This document shows, piece by piece, positions 1-12,700 of a DNA stretch of 64,000 bases (position 1 is the stretch's first letter; every line of letters starts with the position of its first letter). Under the pieces are notes generated by a model. The model did no database searches and was not told where the DNA came from. It saw only the letters and a program-made list of their open reading frames with translations. This stretch comes from Purshia tridentata (taxonomy: Eukaryota > Streptophyta > Magnoliopsida > Rosales > Rosaceae): contig QANT01008475.1 of NCBI GenBank assembly GCA_003254885.1, forward strand, positions 1 through 64,000, in the 5' to 3' direction. The translations under genes were made by a program, and so were the position numbers.

Positions 1-255
1 CAATAAAAAAAGATCAAGGACAATTTTATCAAAACTTTATAAATTTTATCTAAGACTCATCATATGTGGGTCAAAGAACAATAGAAAGGCAAATTTGTCA
101 AACAAATAAAGCCCAAAACAAATGAATTATAAATTTATGACCTATTCTAAAAAACAAGTTCATTAGTTAATAGCCAAACTTAAAAATTATGAGCAACATT
201 GATTTTGTAAAAAGATATTGGAACTTAATATTTAATCCTAAATTTCTATTTAATT
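1..255 (-). repeat. Dispersed repeat, copy 1 (cut by window edge)
   Basis: The reverse complement of this stretch aligns along most of its length with 50205-50455 on the + strand. Shared blocks include TTAGGATTAAATAT, a run reading TTTTGGGCTTTATTTG, the segment ACAAATTTGCC and the segment AGATAAAATTTATAAAG. I estimate by eye about 85% identity. No ORF of note is inside. The copy runs off the left end of the window, so its true boundary is unknown. It is probably a non-autonomous transposable element, family not identified. Confidence 0.75.
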
Positions 256-599
256 TTTATATCGATATAAATATAATTATACGTGACTTTAGGAGATAAG
301 AAAACACTTAATACTTATTTGTAAAAAGATGAAAAAAATATATAAAACAGGAAAATAAACTATATATGATGATATTTCATTCTTTTTCTCAAAAATAAAA
401 AAGAAGATATTTCATTATTATTGAGGAAATTACTGTAAATTCATGTACGTAAGCATATGCCCCGTGAATACAACGCAGTCAAGGCCCCACCGAAGCCCCA
501 GTTGCAGGCTTCCCTCCGTCTGTGTCGTTGTGGAAGCTGAACAGCAACGGGTAATACGTGTGCAACCAAAACAACCACGCTCGACACCTGGTCTCACTT

Positions 600-624
600 C
601 TCTCTCTCTCTCTCTCTCTCTCTC
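600..624. repeat. (CT)n microsatellite in GRXC1 5' leader
   Basis: An uninterrupted CT dinucleotide run ends 39 bases before the GRXC1 start codon. CT-rich tracts just upstream of the ATG are common in plant 5' UTRs and core promoters. Similar tracts precede MOS1 and CDC48 in this window. Confidence 0.9.
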
Positions 625-663
625 ATAGTTATCATATATAGCACAAAACACACCAAAGGGCAA

Positions 664-1856
<1,193 letters not shown>

Positions 1857-2639
1857 CTCCACTCCTCCATAAATGAAGAGCTGAAAGTAAACATACCATA
1901 TTCCTAGGTCAAGGTTCCAGGAACAGACTACATGTATTACGTAATAATAGTTAATAAAAAATAATAATGTAGCTACTTAAATGTTGTGTTTGAGAAGCAT
2001 AAAAGATACTCATGAAGTTGTACAAACTATAATTCCCTATAATATGTAATGGTCTTCTTTCAAGTTTCAGTTGCAAATTTGATTTGTTGCTTCTTGACTA
2101 AAATGATATGTACACAAATATTTGATGTCCATGTTAAACCTGAGGAAGCAGAAGGCCTTCTAAGCTGTCCATGATTATAAGCTTATTTATCATAGCACCA
2201 TATCTGAGAGGGATGGTTGGGATAAGCTTGAGATGTATATTAGGTGGATTCAGTCACAAATCCACTTCCAATTTGGGCAAGTTTCGGCCGGTTTGGAATA
2301 GAGTGACTGAAGAGGTTGACTAGTGGAATTGTGGGCCAGAGCATAGAGTTTGAGTTGTATAAGTGAAGCTCTCTAATGCGGGGGCGGGGGGTCCAAACTC
2401 AAAAGTTCAAACATCTGCCTACAGTCGGCCTAACACTTGAAAACAAACACCACGACTATGCTTATGCTGTGCCAGTTTTTTCACCAGTGAATCCAGTGAG
2501 TGTGAGGCTCTGAGCCTTTCATTCAAGTCTTTCATGTTGCAGACAGCTGCAGCTTCTGCCTATGATCTAATGATCCTAATCCTCTGCTGGGTTTTTATGT
2601 GCTCATATTTATTTGACTATTAATTCTAGTCATATTCAA

Positions 2640-2860
2640 GGAGTTAAATTTCGGTTTTGTGGAAATTTTCGAGTAAGATCAGATCTGGTGGTGGCCAAAA
2701 ATTTCGAAAATTTCGATAATTTCGGTGATTTCGGCGAAATTTCGAAAATTTCGAAAATTTCGGAGAAATTTCGGCGAAAAATTAATAGGTTGTTGTTAAA
2801 ATTTCTATACCCCCAAAAAACGAAATTTTCGGCGAAATTTCGAAATTTAATACCTTGGTC
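2640..2860. repeat. GAAATTTC-rich self-complementary repeat block
   Basis: The motif GAAATTTCG and its variants AAAATTTCG and GGCGAAATTTCG recur more than ten times within about 220 bases. GAAATTTC is its own reverse complement, so the block can pair with itself in many registers. An open frame runs through it, but its product is a monotonous F/N/I/S/K repeat and is not a credible protein. The block probably derives from a transposable element or satellite-like expansion. Confidence 0.7.
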
Positions 2861-3255
2861 ATATTATAAATTTAAGAGAGCGAGCAAACTCGGCCCCCAA
2901 AAAAAAAAAAAAGAGAAAAAAAAATGATGTGACCCGTTGGGTTTCCCATTAAGTAGCGGTAAGATGGAAGGAATAAAAAACAAATACGATTTTATTTCCC
3001 TAATCTAGTTGCATGCATCATTATTCGGCAAAACCAAGAACGGGACCTTTTTCCCATAAACAACACACGAGCTAAATCAAAAGGATCCTATACCCAACAT
3101 TTGTTCTTCTTAGCCTCACAGTAAAAGATATCTATACACTCATTACTCGTGAGAACTCTATATGCTTTAAACTATGCTTGACGGTTGAAGAATGCAAGAA
3201 TCACATAGTACTTCCATCTCGTAAAGAAAGACTGAAAAATTAAGGGGAATAGCGC

Positions 3256-3281
<26 letters not shown>
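3256..3281. repeat. (GA)n microsatellite
   Basis: A plain GA dinucleotide run about 105 bases downstream of the stop codon of the kinase-less LRR receptor gene, in its presumed 3' UTR or the adjacent spacer. Confidence 0.9.
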
Positions 3282-3286
<5 letters not shown>

Positions 3287-3383
3287 CAACAAATTCCATT
3301 TAAAAAGACCAAATAATAAGAAAAGACTTGAATAATTTCCATGACTTAACTCAGAAAAAGGTATTTACCGAGGCTTCTTTTAT

Positions 3384-6257
3384 TCATTTTGAGGAGACAT
3401 GTTGCTGTTTTATCTCTGTAGTTTCTGAAGCAACCAGCACCACAGAATCCACTTTCCAGTACTCACCAACCTTCTTCTTCTTCTCATTCCCTAAACCAAA
3501 TTTTTCCTCTTCTCTCTTGTACTCAGTCCCACCCCCATCCAAGTTGGAGATTGAAACTTTTCTCCAGTTGCACCACATCCTTAGCATGATATAAAGGATC
3601 ACCAAGCATACTACTGTGGATGTCAACGCAATGGCAACTGTAATACCAGTCATTGCAGTTTCAGAAAGGCGCTTTTTCGCCTGCCTTTCAGATTCTAGAC
3701 ACGACACTAATGGTGGGCCGCAGAGCTTGTCATCATTACCCAAGAAGGAGCTTAGTGGGAATCGGGAAAAAGTTGAAGGAATTTGGCCCTGGAGATGATT
3801 ATTTGATAGGTTCAGCATGTGTAGGCTGGTCAGCTTTCCAAGTGAAGCAGGAACTTCTCCTTGGAGTGTATTGGAAGAGAGATCCAACCTCTCCAACTTC
3901 ATTAGATTGCCTAGAGCTGATGGGATTGCACCAGTGAAGAGGTTTTTGCTTAGATCCAGAATCACTTGTAACTCTGTTAGCTCTCCCAGCTCAGATGGTA
4001 TTAAACCTGTCAAGAAATTCTCTGAGAGCCTCAGTTCATAGAGCTTCTTGCATCGCTGGATTGTTGACGGAATCGAACCCGAAAAGTTATTTCTTTGAAG
4101 ATTAAGAACATTAAGCGAAGTAAGGTTTCCTATCTCTTCTGGGATCATGCTGGAAAGACTGTTGCCATGCAGAGAAAGCTTGAGTAATTTTGAACAGTTT
4201 CCGAGCTCTGCAGGCATTGCCCCATGGAAGTTGTTAGATGACAAGTCTAGTTCACCTAGTTCTTGTAAGCTACCTAACCATGGAGGTATTATTCCTGTGA
4301 ATTTGTTGTTGTTTAGTAAAAGGTGTTCAAGTCTCTTACAGGAAGACAATTGAGGTGGCACTTCTGCTGTGAGGTTGTTGAACGATAAATCAAGAAAGTT
4401 GAGCTCTGTGAGTTGGCCAAATTCAAAAGGGATGGTGCCGGTGAGGTGATTGTGTGCAAGGCGAAGACGGCTTAAATTTCTACACATGGCTAGTCTAGAA
4501 ATAATGGAACCTGAAAAGCTGTTGTTTGTTAAGTCCACAGCAGTCAGAGAATTTGAACCTGTGAGAGGAAAGATGCTTCCACTAAACCGATTGTGAGAGA
4601 AATTTATGATCTTTAGGTTTTTGAGAAGAAAAAGAGATTTGGGAAGAGGACCTTCAAAGGAGTTGTTGTAAAGGGTAATGGTGCTTAATTGTGAAGCAAA
4701 TCTGAATGTGGGTGGCAATGTTCCTGAGAGCTTGTTATCAGCCAAGGCCAATAACTGAAGGCTTGTGCAGTAGCCTAAGCTTGGTGGAATGGGACCTGAC
4801 AAGCCATTCTGCCTCAGTTGGAGCAAAACTAGATTCTTTAGTTTACCAATTGTTGCAGGAATGGACCCTGTGAAATGGTTTCCAAAGAAATCAATTGCTG
4901 TTAAGTCCGTGCAGTTGGTTAACTCTCTTGGTATGGATCCTGACATCTGGTTATCATACAGATAAATGGCCTTCAACCTTCGTAGCTTTCCAACCTCCAC
5001 TGGAATTCTACCTGTGATCATGTTGTCAAACAGATACAGATTTTCCAAGTAACTCATGTTTCCAATTTGTGGAGGTAGAGTTCCAGTGAAGCTGTTGTTA
5101 TTGAGTACAAGATCTGTTAGGTTCTCTAGTTTGTCGAGGGCAGCCGGTAGTTCTCTTCCAAAACTGTTATCTGAAAGGTCTAGCTGTTGGAGTGAGGAAC
5201 AGCTCAGTAGCTCTAAAGGAAAATTTCCAGAGAGCTTATTTCGAGCCAGAATAAGCTGTCGAAGATTTGAACGGCTGAGGCAGAAGTTGCTTGGAATGCT
5301 ACCTGTCAAAGCATTATCAGACAGAACCAGAGCTTCAAGCTTCTGTAGTTGGGAACTGAGAAGGCCTATGCTTCCTGAGAGGTTGTTTCTTGATAAGTCA
5401 AGCATCTCAAGCTGAACCAAGAGGTTAAGCTCAGATGGAATATCACCATTCAATCTGTTCCCTAACAAATTTAGGTACTTCAAGTTGGGGAGTTGGCTTA
5501 GCACAGTAGGAATTGATCCAGAAAGGCTGTTGTTGGCCAGGTTCAGAACTTGCAGTGATTTCAGGGATCCTATCAGAGAAGGGATGTCTCCTTCAAGCAT
5601 GTTGTTGGATGCAGCAAAGTTCTGGAGTTCTTCACAGCCATAAATCGCTTCTGGTATGAGGCCACTGAGACTATTGTTCTGCAAATCAAGAGATGTCAGA
5701 TGCTTCAAATTACCAATATTAACTGGAATACTTCCATTTAATTGGCAATATGCAAGACCTAACACTCTCAGCTCAGTCAAGTTACCAATGCCTGGTGGAA
5801 TTGCACCTGACAACATGTTATCTCCTATTCTTAGAACTTGCAAGTTCTTCAAAAGACCTACTTCTGGAGGAATCTCCCCTGAGAGAAAATTCGAAAATAG
5901 GAGAAGTACTTTAAGATTTTGTAGCTGTCCAAGCCCAGGAGGAAGTGGACCAGTGAAGAAATTTGAAGACAAATCGAGTGTTTGGATCGAAGTGAGTTGC
6001 CAAAGCTCAGGTAAGATAGAACCTGATAGTCCTGATCCAGACAGGTTCAACCCAATAATTTGCTTCTGATCATCTGAACAAGCAAGGCCATTCCAACTGC
6101 ATATATGAGCTCTTGGAGACCAGTTGTTGAGAACTCCTGCTGGATCAACTACTTCTGATTTGAATCTCAGAAGCCATTTTGAATCCTTCAAATCATCTCC
6201 AGAAGCAACAGTAAGAATAGCATGAAGTATTGCCAAAAACAGCATGAAATGAGACAT
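3384..6257 (-). CDS. GSO-like LRR receptor protein lacking a kinase domain, 957 aa
   Basis: Single-exon gene for a plasma-membrane LRR ectodomain protein. I start at M of MSHFMLFLAILHAIL because it opens a clean signal peptide; an in-frame ATG 45 bases upstream (6302) would only add a hydrophilic-hydrophobic extension. After the signal peptide come an LRR N-cap with the CSWNGLAC cysteine pair, about thirty or more plant-type LRRs (LxGxIP pattern), a C-terminal cysteine cap (LCGPPLVSC), one transmembrane segment (GITVAIALTSTVVCLVILYI) and a 62-residue basic tail ending HVSSK. The order of repeats closely resembles the GSO1/GSO2 (SCHENGEN) receptor kinases of subfamily LRR-XI, but there is no kinase and none is encoded downstream. 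It is therefore receptor-like-protein in form and would need a partner kinase. Ligand unknown. It could be a conserved kinase-less family or a truncated kinase gene. Confidence 0.88.
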   Translation of the reverse strand: MSHFMLFLAILHAILTVASGDDLKDSKWLLRFKSEVVDPAGVLNNWSPRAHICSWNGLACSDDQKQIIGLNLSGSGLSGSILPELWQLTSIQTLDLSSNFFTGPLPPGLGQLQNLKVLLLFSNFLSGEIPPEVGLLKNLQVLRIGDNMLSGAIPPGIGNLTELRVLGLAYCQLNGSIPVNIGNLKHLTSLDLQNNSLSGLIPEAIYGCEELQNFAASNNMLEGDIPSLIGSLKSLQVLNLANNSLSGSIPTVLSQLPNLKYLNLLGNRLNGDIPSELNLLVQLEMLDLSRNNLSGSIGLLSSQLQKLEALVLSDNALTGSIPSNFCLSRSNLRQLILARNKLSGNFPLELLSCSSLQQLDLSDNSFGRELPAALDKLENLTDLVLNNNSFTGTLPPQIGNMSYLENLYLFDNMITGRIPVEVGKLRRLKAIYLYDNQMSGSIPRELTNCTDLTAIDFFGNHFTGSIPATIGKLKNLVLLQLRQNGLSGPIPPSLGYCTSLQLLALADNKLSGTLPPTFRFASQLSTITLYNNSFEGPLPKSLFLLKNLKIINFSHNRFSGSIFPLTGSNSLTAVDLTNNSFSGSIISRLAMCRNLSRLRLAHNHLTGTIPFEFGQLTELNFLDLSFNNLTAEVPPQLSSCKRLEHLLLNNNKFTGIIPPWLGSLQELGELDLSSNNFHGAMPAELGNCSKLLKLSLHGNSLSSMIPEEIGNLTSLNVLNLQRNNFSGSIPSTIQRCKKLYELRLSENFLTGLIPSELGELTELQVILDLSKNLFTGAIPSALGNLMKLERLDLSSNTLQGEVPASLGKLTSLHMLNLSNNHLQGQIPSTFSRFPLSSFLGNDDKLCGPPLVSCLESERQAKKRLSETAMTGITVAIALTSTVVCLVILYIMLRMWCNWRKVSISNLDGGGTEYKREEEKFGLGNEKKKKVGEYWKVDSVVLVASETTEIKQQHVSSK

Positions 6258-6514
6258 TTCAATGCTACCCCTTACAAAATGCACGACCAAGATCAAATTC
6301 AAACCAAAGTATCAGATACTGATTCTGAAGATTTAGAATTGCTACCCAGTAATTCCATCAAGAAAGAAAGGCAAGAACAAGCAAGAGAAGTTGAGTTCAA
6401 CAAAATCAGCAAGCTAGCCAAGTGGCAACAAGAGATGATATATCAATTCAAGGAGGGAATTTGATTAAGAGGTAGCAGAAGTTTAAACTATGGTGGGATA
6501 ATGGATGCTTGGAG

Positions 6515-6522
6515 TTTAAATA
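6515..6522 (-). promoter_or_regulatory. Possible TATA box of LRR receptor gene
   Basis: The minus strand reads CTATTTAAAC here, about 258 bases upstream of the chosen start codon. That would give a 5' UTR near 225 nt. TATA-like words are frequent in AT-rich DNA, so support is weak. Confidence 0.3.
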
Positions 6523-7241
6523 GTCTACTGAAGTAGGCCTACCTAATCAGTTTGCAAAGAAAGTTGATAATCATAGTGCACCAAAAGTAATTAGGCTTTA
6601 ACCAAGAGTCCTCTTTTAAGGTACGTAGCCGTCTCTTTTTACCTTTTCCAGTGTTGCTAAAAGATACAATGTTTCTCTAATTTCTCTCCTTTTTTTTCTC
6701 AAGGCATACATGGAATGTTAAAACAATGTTTAAGAATCTTATGGAATAGGGAAGTGCATGGATATAAGATGGTGTGTAAGCATGGCTGAAAGACTAACAC
6801 AAAGTTAGGAGGAAGACCCCACTTGTGGCTAATAGAAAATTTCAACAAGTGGACCTCACTCTAGGACATTTGAAGTTTAATTTAGGGTGGCTGATCTCTG
6901 CAATATTAATAAACTATCCATTGTCACATTCAGAATATTTTCTAATAACCCTAAAAAGTATTCTTAAATATTATGCCGCATTTGACTTTCTCATAGATTT
7001 GGTCAGATTAACTTCTAGGACCTCAGTCAACTAATTCGTTACAAATCCATTAGGTAGTTGCAGCTGCAGAATGCAGCACAGGGGCATAACAAAGATGATA
7101 GATTCATGCATCTTCTACTGCCATTTTGCATATGGTTCTTGTAATTAGTCTATTGTGCATATCCTCTTTAACATAATTTCTAGCCCTTCACTATTTTCTT
7201 CTATTCAAAGTTTAATTCTGCATTAAATGGGTCGAACGCTG

Positions 7242-7325
7242 CGGGGTTTATAGCTCTAGTGGTAGAGTACTTATCCCAACACCTATGGCCAAAATTTGAC
7301 TCTCACATTTCCCCTTCTCTAAGTG
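7242..7325 (+). mobile_element. tRNA-derived SINE-like fragment
   Basis: The segment GGGTTTATAGCTCTAGTGG followed by TAGAGTAC resembles a tRNA head with an A box (TAGCTCTAGTGG). About 33 bases after it lies a degenerate B-box-like CAAAATTTGACTCTC. A tRNA gene is excluded because no cloverleaf stem closes. This is the look of the 5' end of a plant SINE, probably an old truncated copy. Tail and target-site duplications were not identified. Confidence 0.5.
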
Positions 7326-8594
7326 AAAAGAAAAAACAAAAGGATTGAATACTCAAACATCAGATATTTTGTACTGTTATCTAACCCACCAAATACCAAA
7401 TTTAATATAAGAAGAAAACATAAAACCAAAACAACCACGTTTGATTGATCAAAATTTCACAGTAGACCACTTGATCAATCATGTTGAAACAAGGAATAGG
7501 GCCAAAGACCATGTGAGGTTTGGTGTAATGCGATCAAAAGAGGTTGAGTTGGGCCAATTAGGCCTAATAAAATGGGCAGAGAATATTGCCTGAATATATT
7601 GCAGGGATTCCTGCTACTAATGAACCCAAGAAGAAGAGGACAAATAAGTTTGCTTGAAACTTGGGTTTTCTAATCTTTGATACAGAATTCTAATTGCCTG
7701 GCTATCAGCCTATCAGCAATAGCTTTATATCTTAACACCTTTGCTTGGTCTCTCAGGATCCAAGAAGAGGCACCCAACAATATGAATGGAAATTTAACAA
7801 GGTTTGCTGCTCCACTAAAATCCTCAAACAGGAAACAAAGTACTTATCTAGCTGGACCATTTATATTTGTTACCATAATGGCCAAATGCATGATCAAAAA
7901 ATGGAAAAAATATATTTTCACCCAAATGCTTATTTTTCATTCTCAGCTTTTCCTACATAGAATTCTTGTTTTTATCTTAATTTTTTCAGTTATTTTGGAG
8001 AAGAAAATTAGGACTTGCCCTCTTTTGTAGAGTAGAGATATTATTACCAATTTGACAATGGTCCTGGCGTCCTGCCCCTATATAAAGGTTAAATGTTAAC
8101 CAAGTGTTTCGCATGCAACAAGTTGGTACTATAGGTCAGAAACATCTTCATGACTGCAAATCTACATGGCTCAAGATATGCCATATGTTTCTCTCTATAA
8201 TGCAGCTGAGTTTGATTTGTCAGACACCCAATAAGAGTTTTCTTTCTGACAGTATTCAATATAACTTATTGTATCATTTTTCAGGATATTATTGTCCTCA
8301 AAGACCTTAGACCTCAACCTAATCTGAGTTTTTATCTTAATATTAGGAATAAGAGAGAGAATGTTCCAACCACTTTGGGATTTAAAAAGAAACCAGAAGA
8401 CAATTAAGTTTTAAGTTTAATTTATCACGCCACTGACACCCAAAGGGCAATAATCAAATGACACACAGTCTACACATACAAGGGAGAAGGTACATAATTG
8501 AAGTCATCAATAAAAGAATTATATATAGCAACCAATGAATCATATTATTAATAAGAAAATGTTCACTTTTTAGCAAAAGTAGTTTTAAGTATAT

Positions 8595-8792
8595 CTTTAC
8601 TATTATAATAGTAAAGGGAAGAGTTTGGTATTATAGTCTTTATAAAAAATACCCTTTATTCAACAAAATAGTCATTTTAAAACAAGGTGTAGTTGTAAAA
8701 CACAATAATATTGCCTAAAATATTATTTAATCAACAAAACAATCATTTTAAAACAACATTATAAATGAGAGTATAATTGTAAAATACAATAA
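8595..8792. repeat. AT-rich repeat with perfect 22-bp palindrome and internal duplication
   Basis: A perfect palindrome, CTTTAC-TATTATAATA-GTAAAG, lies at 8595-8616. Downstream, CAACAAAATAGTCATTTTAAA (8661 on) recurs in diverged form at 8732-8792, each followed by a GTTGTAAAACACAATAAT-like string. It is probably a decayed MITE or similar element. Confidence 0.45.
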
Positions 8793-9751
8793 TTAAAATA
8801 AAATTTTAAAAATAAAAAACACACCTCATAAACGTGGAGAGAATTGTGGGAATAATAATAAGAACAAAACTACATCCACAGTCCATATTATGATTTTGAT
8901 GATCTATACAATATTCTGAAGAACATTGATTTTCATTTCTCAGATAGTCTAGTCAATGATTATATGTCCAGAGCTGTAATTATTTACTAGTTTTTATAAC
9001 GGTTGGCGTTGACTTTATTATTTTAATCTTTCATTTGATCATCGGGGAAGTGTTTGACTTTGGCCTGCCTTTTATTTATAATGTTGTAGTTTTGGTGGCC
9101 AACTCTATTTGTGGGCTCTTAAAAGCTGGACACAGAAGAGACTGATTAATAAAGCTTCTCTAAAGAATATTAGAGGAGATTGTAGGCTCTTCACTGCAAG
9201 ATTGCAAAATTCTGACTGCTGGGTTTTCAATAGATGCGACAAATAAAACTTGACTTTAATATGTTAGTACAGATGTGACTAACTGCAGTGGATGATAGTT
9301 AAGTGTTACCACACCCATGGTTCCATAGCTAAATTCAATTTGCAAACAAATCCATTTTGGGAGATCATAAAAGCTTGCAACTGAGCTTTCTGTCAAATTC
9401 TAAACCAATATGTTTCAACTTTCAATGTAAGGAAATTGATTTATAACCATGGGGATCACCACAATCATGGCTCTAGGTCGTGGTAGAAAATCTAATCCAT
9501 TATCCATGTACAATAAAACTGGAGTGCAACGTTTCATAAGAAAATATAAGCACCAAAACTTTCACCACCTTTGCTCTCTCTTGCATTGTTTAGTTCTCAT
9601 TTACAAAATCCTATGCAACTATCTTCTAACTTGCTTGAGACTCGTCACATGCTTCGTGCCCCTTGCTGTCAAGAACTAAGCTACACAAAAAGAAGTTGAG
9701 CCCACTGGCAGAGTTTCTGAATAACCTGATCCTTAAATGATATTGATGCAT

Positions 9752-12700
9752 TTACTGTGCAGCAATGGTGGTAGAAGAGAAAAACTTCATAAGGAAACTT
9801 GAGAGAGACCAAATGCAGATAACTCCGAGGCATTGAAGGACATTCAAAAGTGTACCCAAAGAGCTGTTTATTTCCAAGTTGTGTGAGGTCATCTCAGCTC
9901 CTCTGACCGTAAATGACAGAGCAGTCACCAGTTGTGCTGCTCTATTCAGTTGATGCAATCTATAAACCTGTCAAGCATAACCAAAAAAATATTCATATCA
10001 TTTCATAGTTTTCCAAATCGAATTTAATTGAGATTGGTAAACAGAACACAGTTTAAAGAGGGAGATTGATGACCAAACATAGACAGGCAAGAAAGTTAAG
10101 AGCTATCACCCAACAAACCTAACAAATTACAAGGCAACAACAGACACAAGATATTGCATGGAATCAAATTAATATATTTTAATTTTTTCAATTTCCTTGC
10201 TGGAACTGAAAAAATATGATTGGCCTTACTTGAAAGATAACTGGGATAGCAGGCCATGAAGGCGACTTCTTATGTTTTGCATACTGCTCGAATGCAAATT
10301 GGACAACTATACCAACAAGATATGGAGCAAGAGTAGCAGAAGCTGCAGGGCCAGTCCACGGCCAGACATAACCCATAGTCACCATAGGAATTATAAGACT
10401 AAGTACCAAGGCAGCAACAGATGAGATTCGCTGTCCTAATTGAGGGCCCAGGGTTCTGTTACTGTACATAGCCAATTCTGGTTCAGTTGGCCTCCTTAAA
10501 TGGTCAATCAGGAGAAGAAACACTGCAGCACCACTGTAGAAGAGAGCTTCTGTGAAGAACAAGATGAGGAAATCTGATACAGAGCAGATTATGGATTAGA
10601 CAAGCAAAAAGTTTATGTCCTAAGCCAACAGAGCTAAATGAATTTATAAAGGAAAATGGAATCTATTTGAAATATGATATGAGCCCAAAGTTTTGACACA
10701 CTACAGTAATTAAAAACGTGCCAAATTTTTATTGCCAATACTCGTTTAGTTTGCAAGAGCTGAACAAAAAACAAAGCGACACAGTTTGCCAAGCCACTGA
10801 ACCACATCTCATGTTACTTCTAAGAACTTCACATCCTATTCAATATTTCATCCATGTTCCCATTGAGTACCGGCCTTCCTATATAGATATTTCTCTGTAC
10901 TATCACCCTTTAGTTATGCTTCCAGTGTATCTAAAGTCATCTATCTCTATCATATTAATGTCAACATTTTCTAACCTACTCCGAAGTAATATAAAGATTA
11001 AGTCACCCAAAAGGCACTACATTCTGTCTCCCACTGGTCCTCTGTCTGATTAGAAGCCAAAGCTGTCCATAAATTTCCTAGGATCATTCCTTCACTAGTG
11101 TCGCTTGCCCCTCATTCATTTGAGTGGGCAGCATTAACTTTCATCTTGGTGGAACCAAGTATGGAATCCATCCTGTTTACCTGAAATCAATAATAATGCA
11201 AGTCGCAGCATAGAGAATGTGATACTCAGCAAGGTCTATACAGATATCTATAAGGAAACAAAATCTCATGATGACGAGACAACTTTCCGGTTCCTCATTA
11301 GTATATAGTGTGATTATAATTTTAATTAAAAACATGTGAAAACATATATCTGGCCTTGAAACACATAAAACCATCACAGAAATATATGCATCCTCACCTG
11401 TCAACAAAGAATCCTCAAATACAGTCGAGAGAATTTTGCGCAGATAAAGTGAGGGGAAGATGAAAGAAGCAACAAGAACCGCTGGACCGATGAACCATAA
11501 AAAGTTGCTCTGCTTCCTTTCTGGATTATTTATAGAAACTTCATCTTCTATTTTATACGGACGGTTATAAAATGAGATTAAACCTGGTTTTCCAGCGGTA
11601 CCATCAAAATGGAAACATGAACTACTAGCAGGAAATATACTTTCGCCATTAGGACGGTGATTTTCTTGTTCTACAACATCTGGTTCTATCTCGCTATATT
11701 GTGACTGGTCTTCAGAAACAGCAAATAGTACACTCTGACTCTTTGGGATAATTTTGCTTGACTTCCGTAGATGTATGGATAGGCATGGCTTGCCTACTCA
11801 CAGTAACAGAAAAAAAGGACAAAACATATTTAGAGCAGTAGTAACCAATCTGGTACTTCTCAAAGTAAGTAGTGGGATTTACAGTTCACAAATTTTGGCA
11901 AAAAAGTTACCTAATATTAATAGAGGTCAAATTAATAGTAGCTACAATAAAATAAAGTCCATAGGTTTCCTTATACAGTTATACTATGATTTGAACAACA
12001 TGCCAAGCACCAGAGGGAAAATAAACTTAAAGACTTTTTGCCAGCTATATTGTACCCTAAAGCAGAATTTGAAGGCTTTAGAAATTATAGAACAAACAAA
12101 GCTACCTTTAGCATATCTAAGCTGCTGAGTATCATGTTGTTGGCTGCTGTACGGTGCTCGTGATAAGCTCAACTGAACATCAAAGGAAATAAATTATATT
12201 AGACTATGGATAGGGATCCATTTTGAACCAATTCGAAGTGAATTAAAAAAAACCCTCAAGAGAAAACTAGAAAAGAGGGAAAATCCACAACACAGGGTGC
12301 ATTCTAATGTGTTACTGTTCCCTAGACGCTTAAGCTCAGTAGTAGTAACAAAAGTAACAAACATGCCTCATTCATGTTTAAGATAATACAAAGAGGCTAT
12401 TAACTAATATTCAGATATTACATAATCATAATGCCACAAGAACAGCAACACAATCCCTCTAGCTTCTCGCAAAGACATGCCTTCAAGCGAAAATTTTGAA
12501 TGCAGACCAGTGCAACTAAAGTCTGGGCCAAACTAGATTCTTTAGCATCAAATACCCTCTTTCTTTCATTCAAGAGCTTAAATAACTAGCAGTACTGCAC
12601 AACCTTATATCAGCACACTACGAGAGAATATTAGTAATAATATCTAATATTTGAAGTCTTAAACCTTTTAGCTATCAGGAACCCCAACACACATTTTCAC

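Larger units (their letters stand above)
1857..3383. other. Intergenic, convergent 3' ends
   Basis: This holds the GRXC1 3' UTR, the GAAATTTC-rich repeat at 2640-2860, an A-rich patch near 2900 and a (GA)n run at 3256-3281. I see no further gene. Confidence 0.7.
6523..9751. other. Intergenic spacer (receptor promoter to plastid protein 3' end)
   Basis: AT-rich spacer. It contains a SINE-like fragment (7242-7325) and a repeat-rich AT segment (8595-8792). Short open frames are present, but none has recognisable domains or codon structure. I see no gene. Confidence 0.6.

Noticed and set aside
2613-2927. Open frame of 104 codons through the GAAATTTC repeat
   Set aside because: The product is a monotonous repeat with a poly-lysine end and no splice or start context; it is a by-product of the repeat.
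5056-6069. Plus-strand open frames opposite the LRR receptor gene
   Set aside because: They are antisense shadows of the regular LRR codons and show Ser/Arg-rich noise without domains.
7251-7320. Functional tRNA gene
   Set aside because: No acceptor, anticodon or T stem pairs properly; only the A-box region is tRNA-like.
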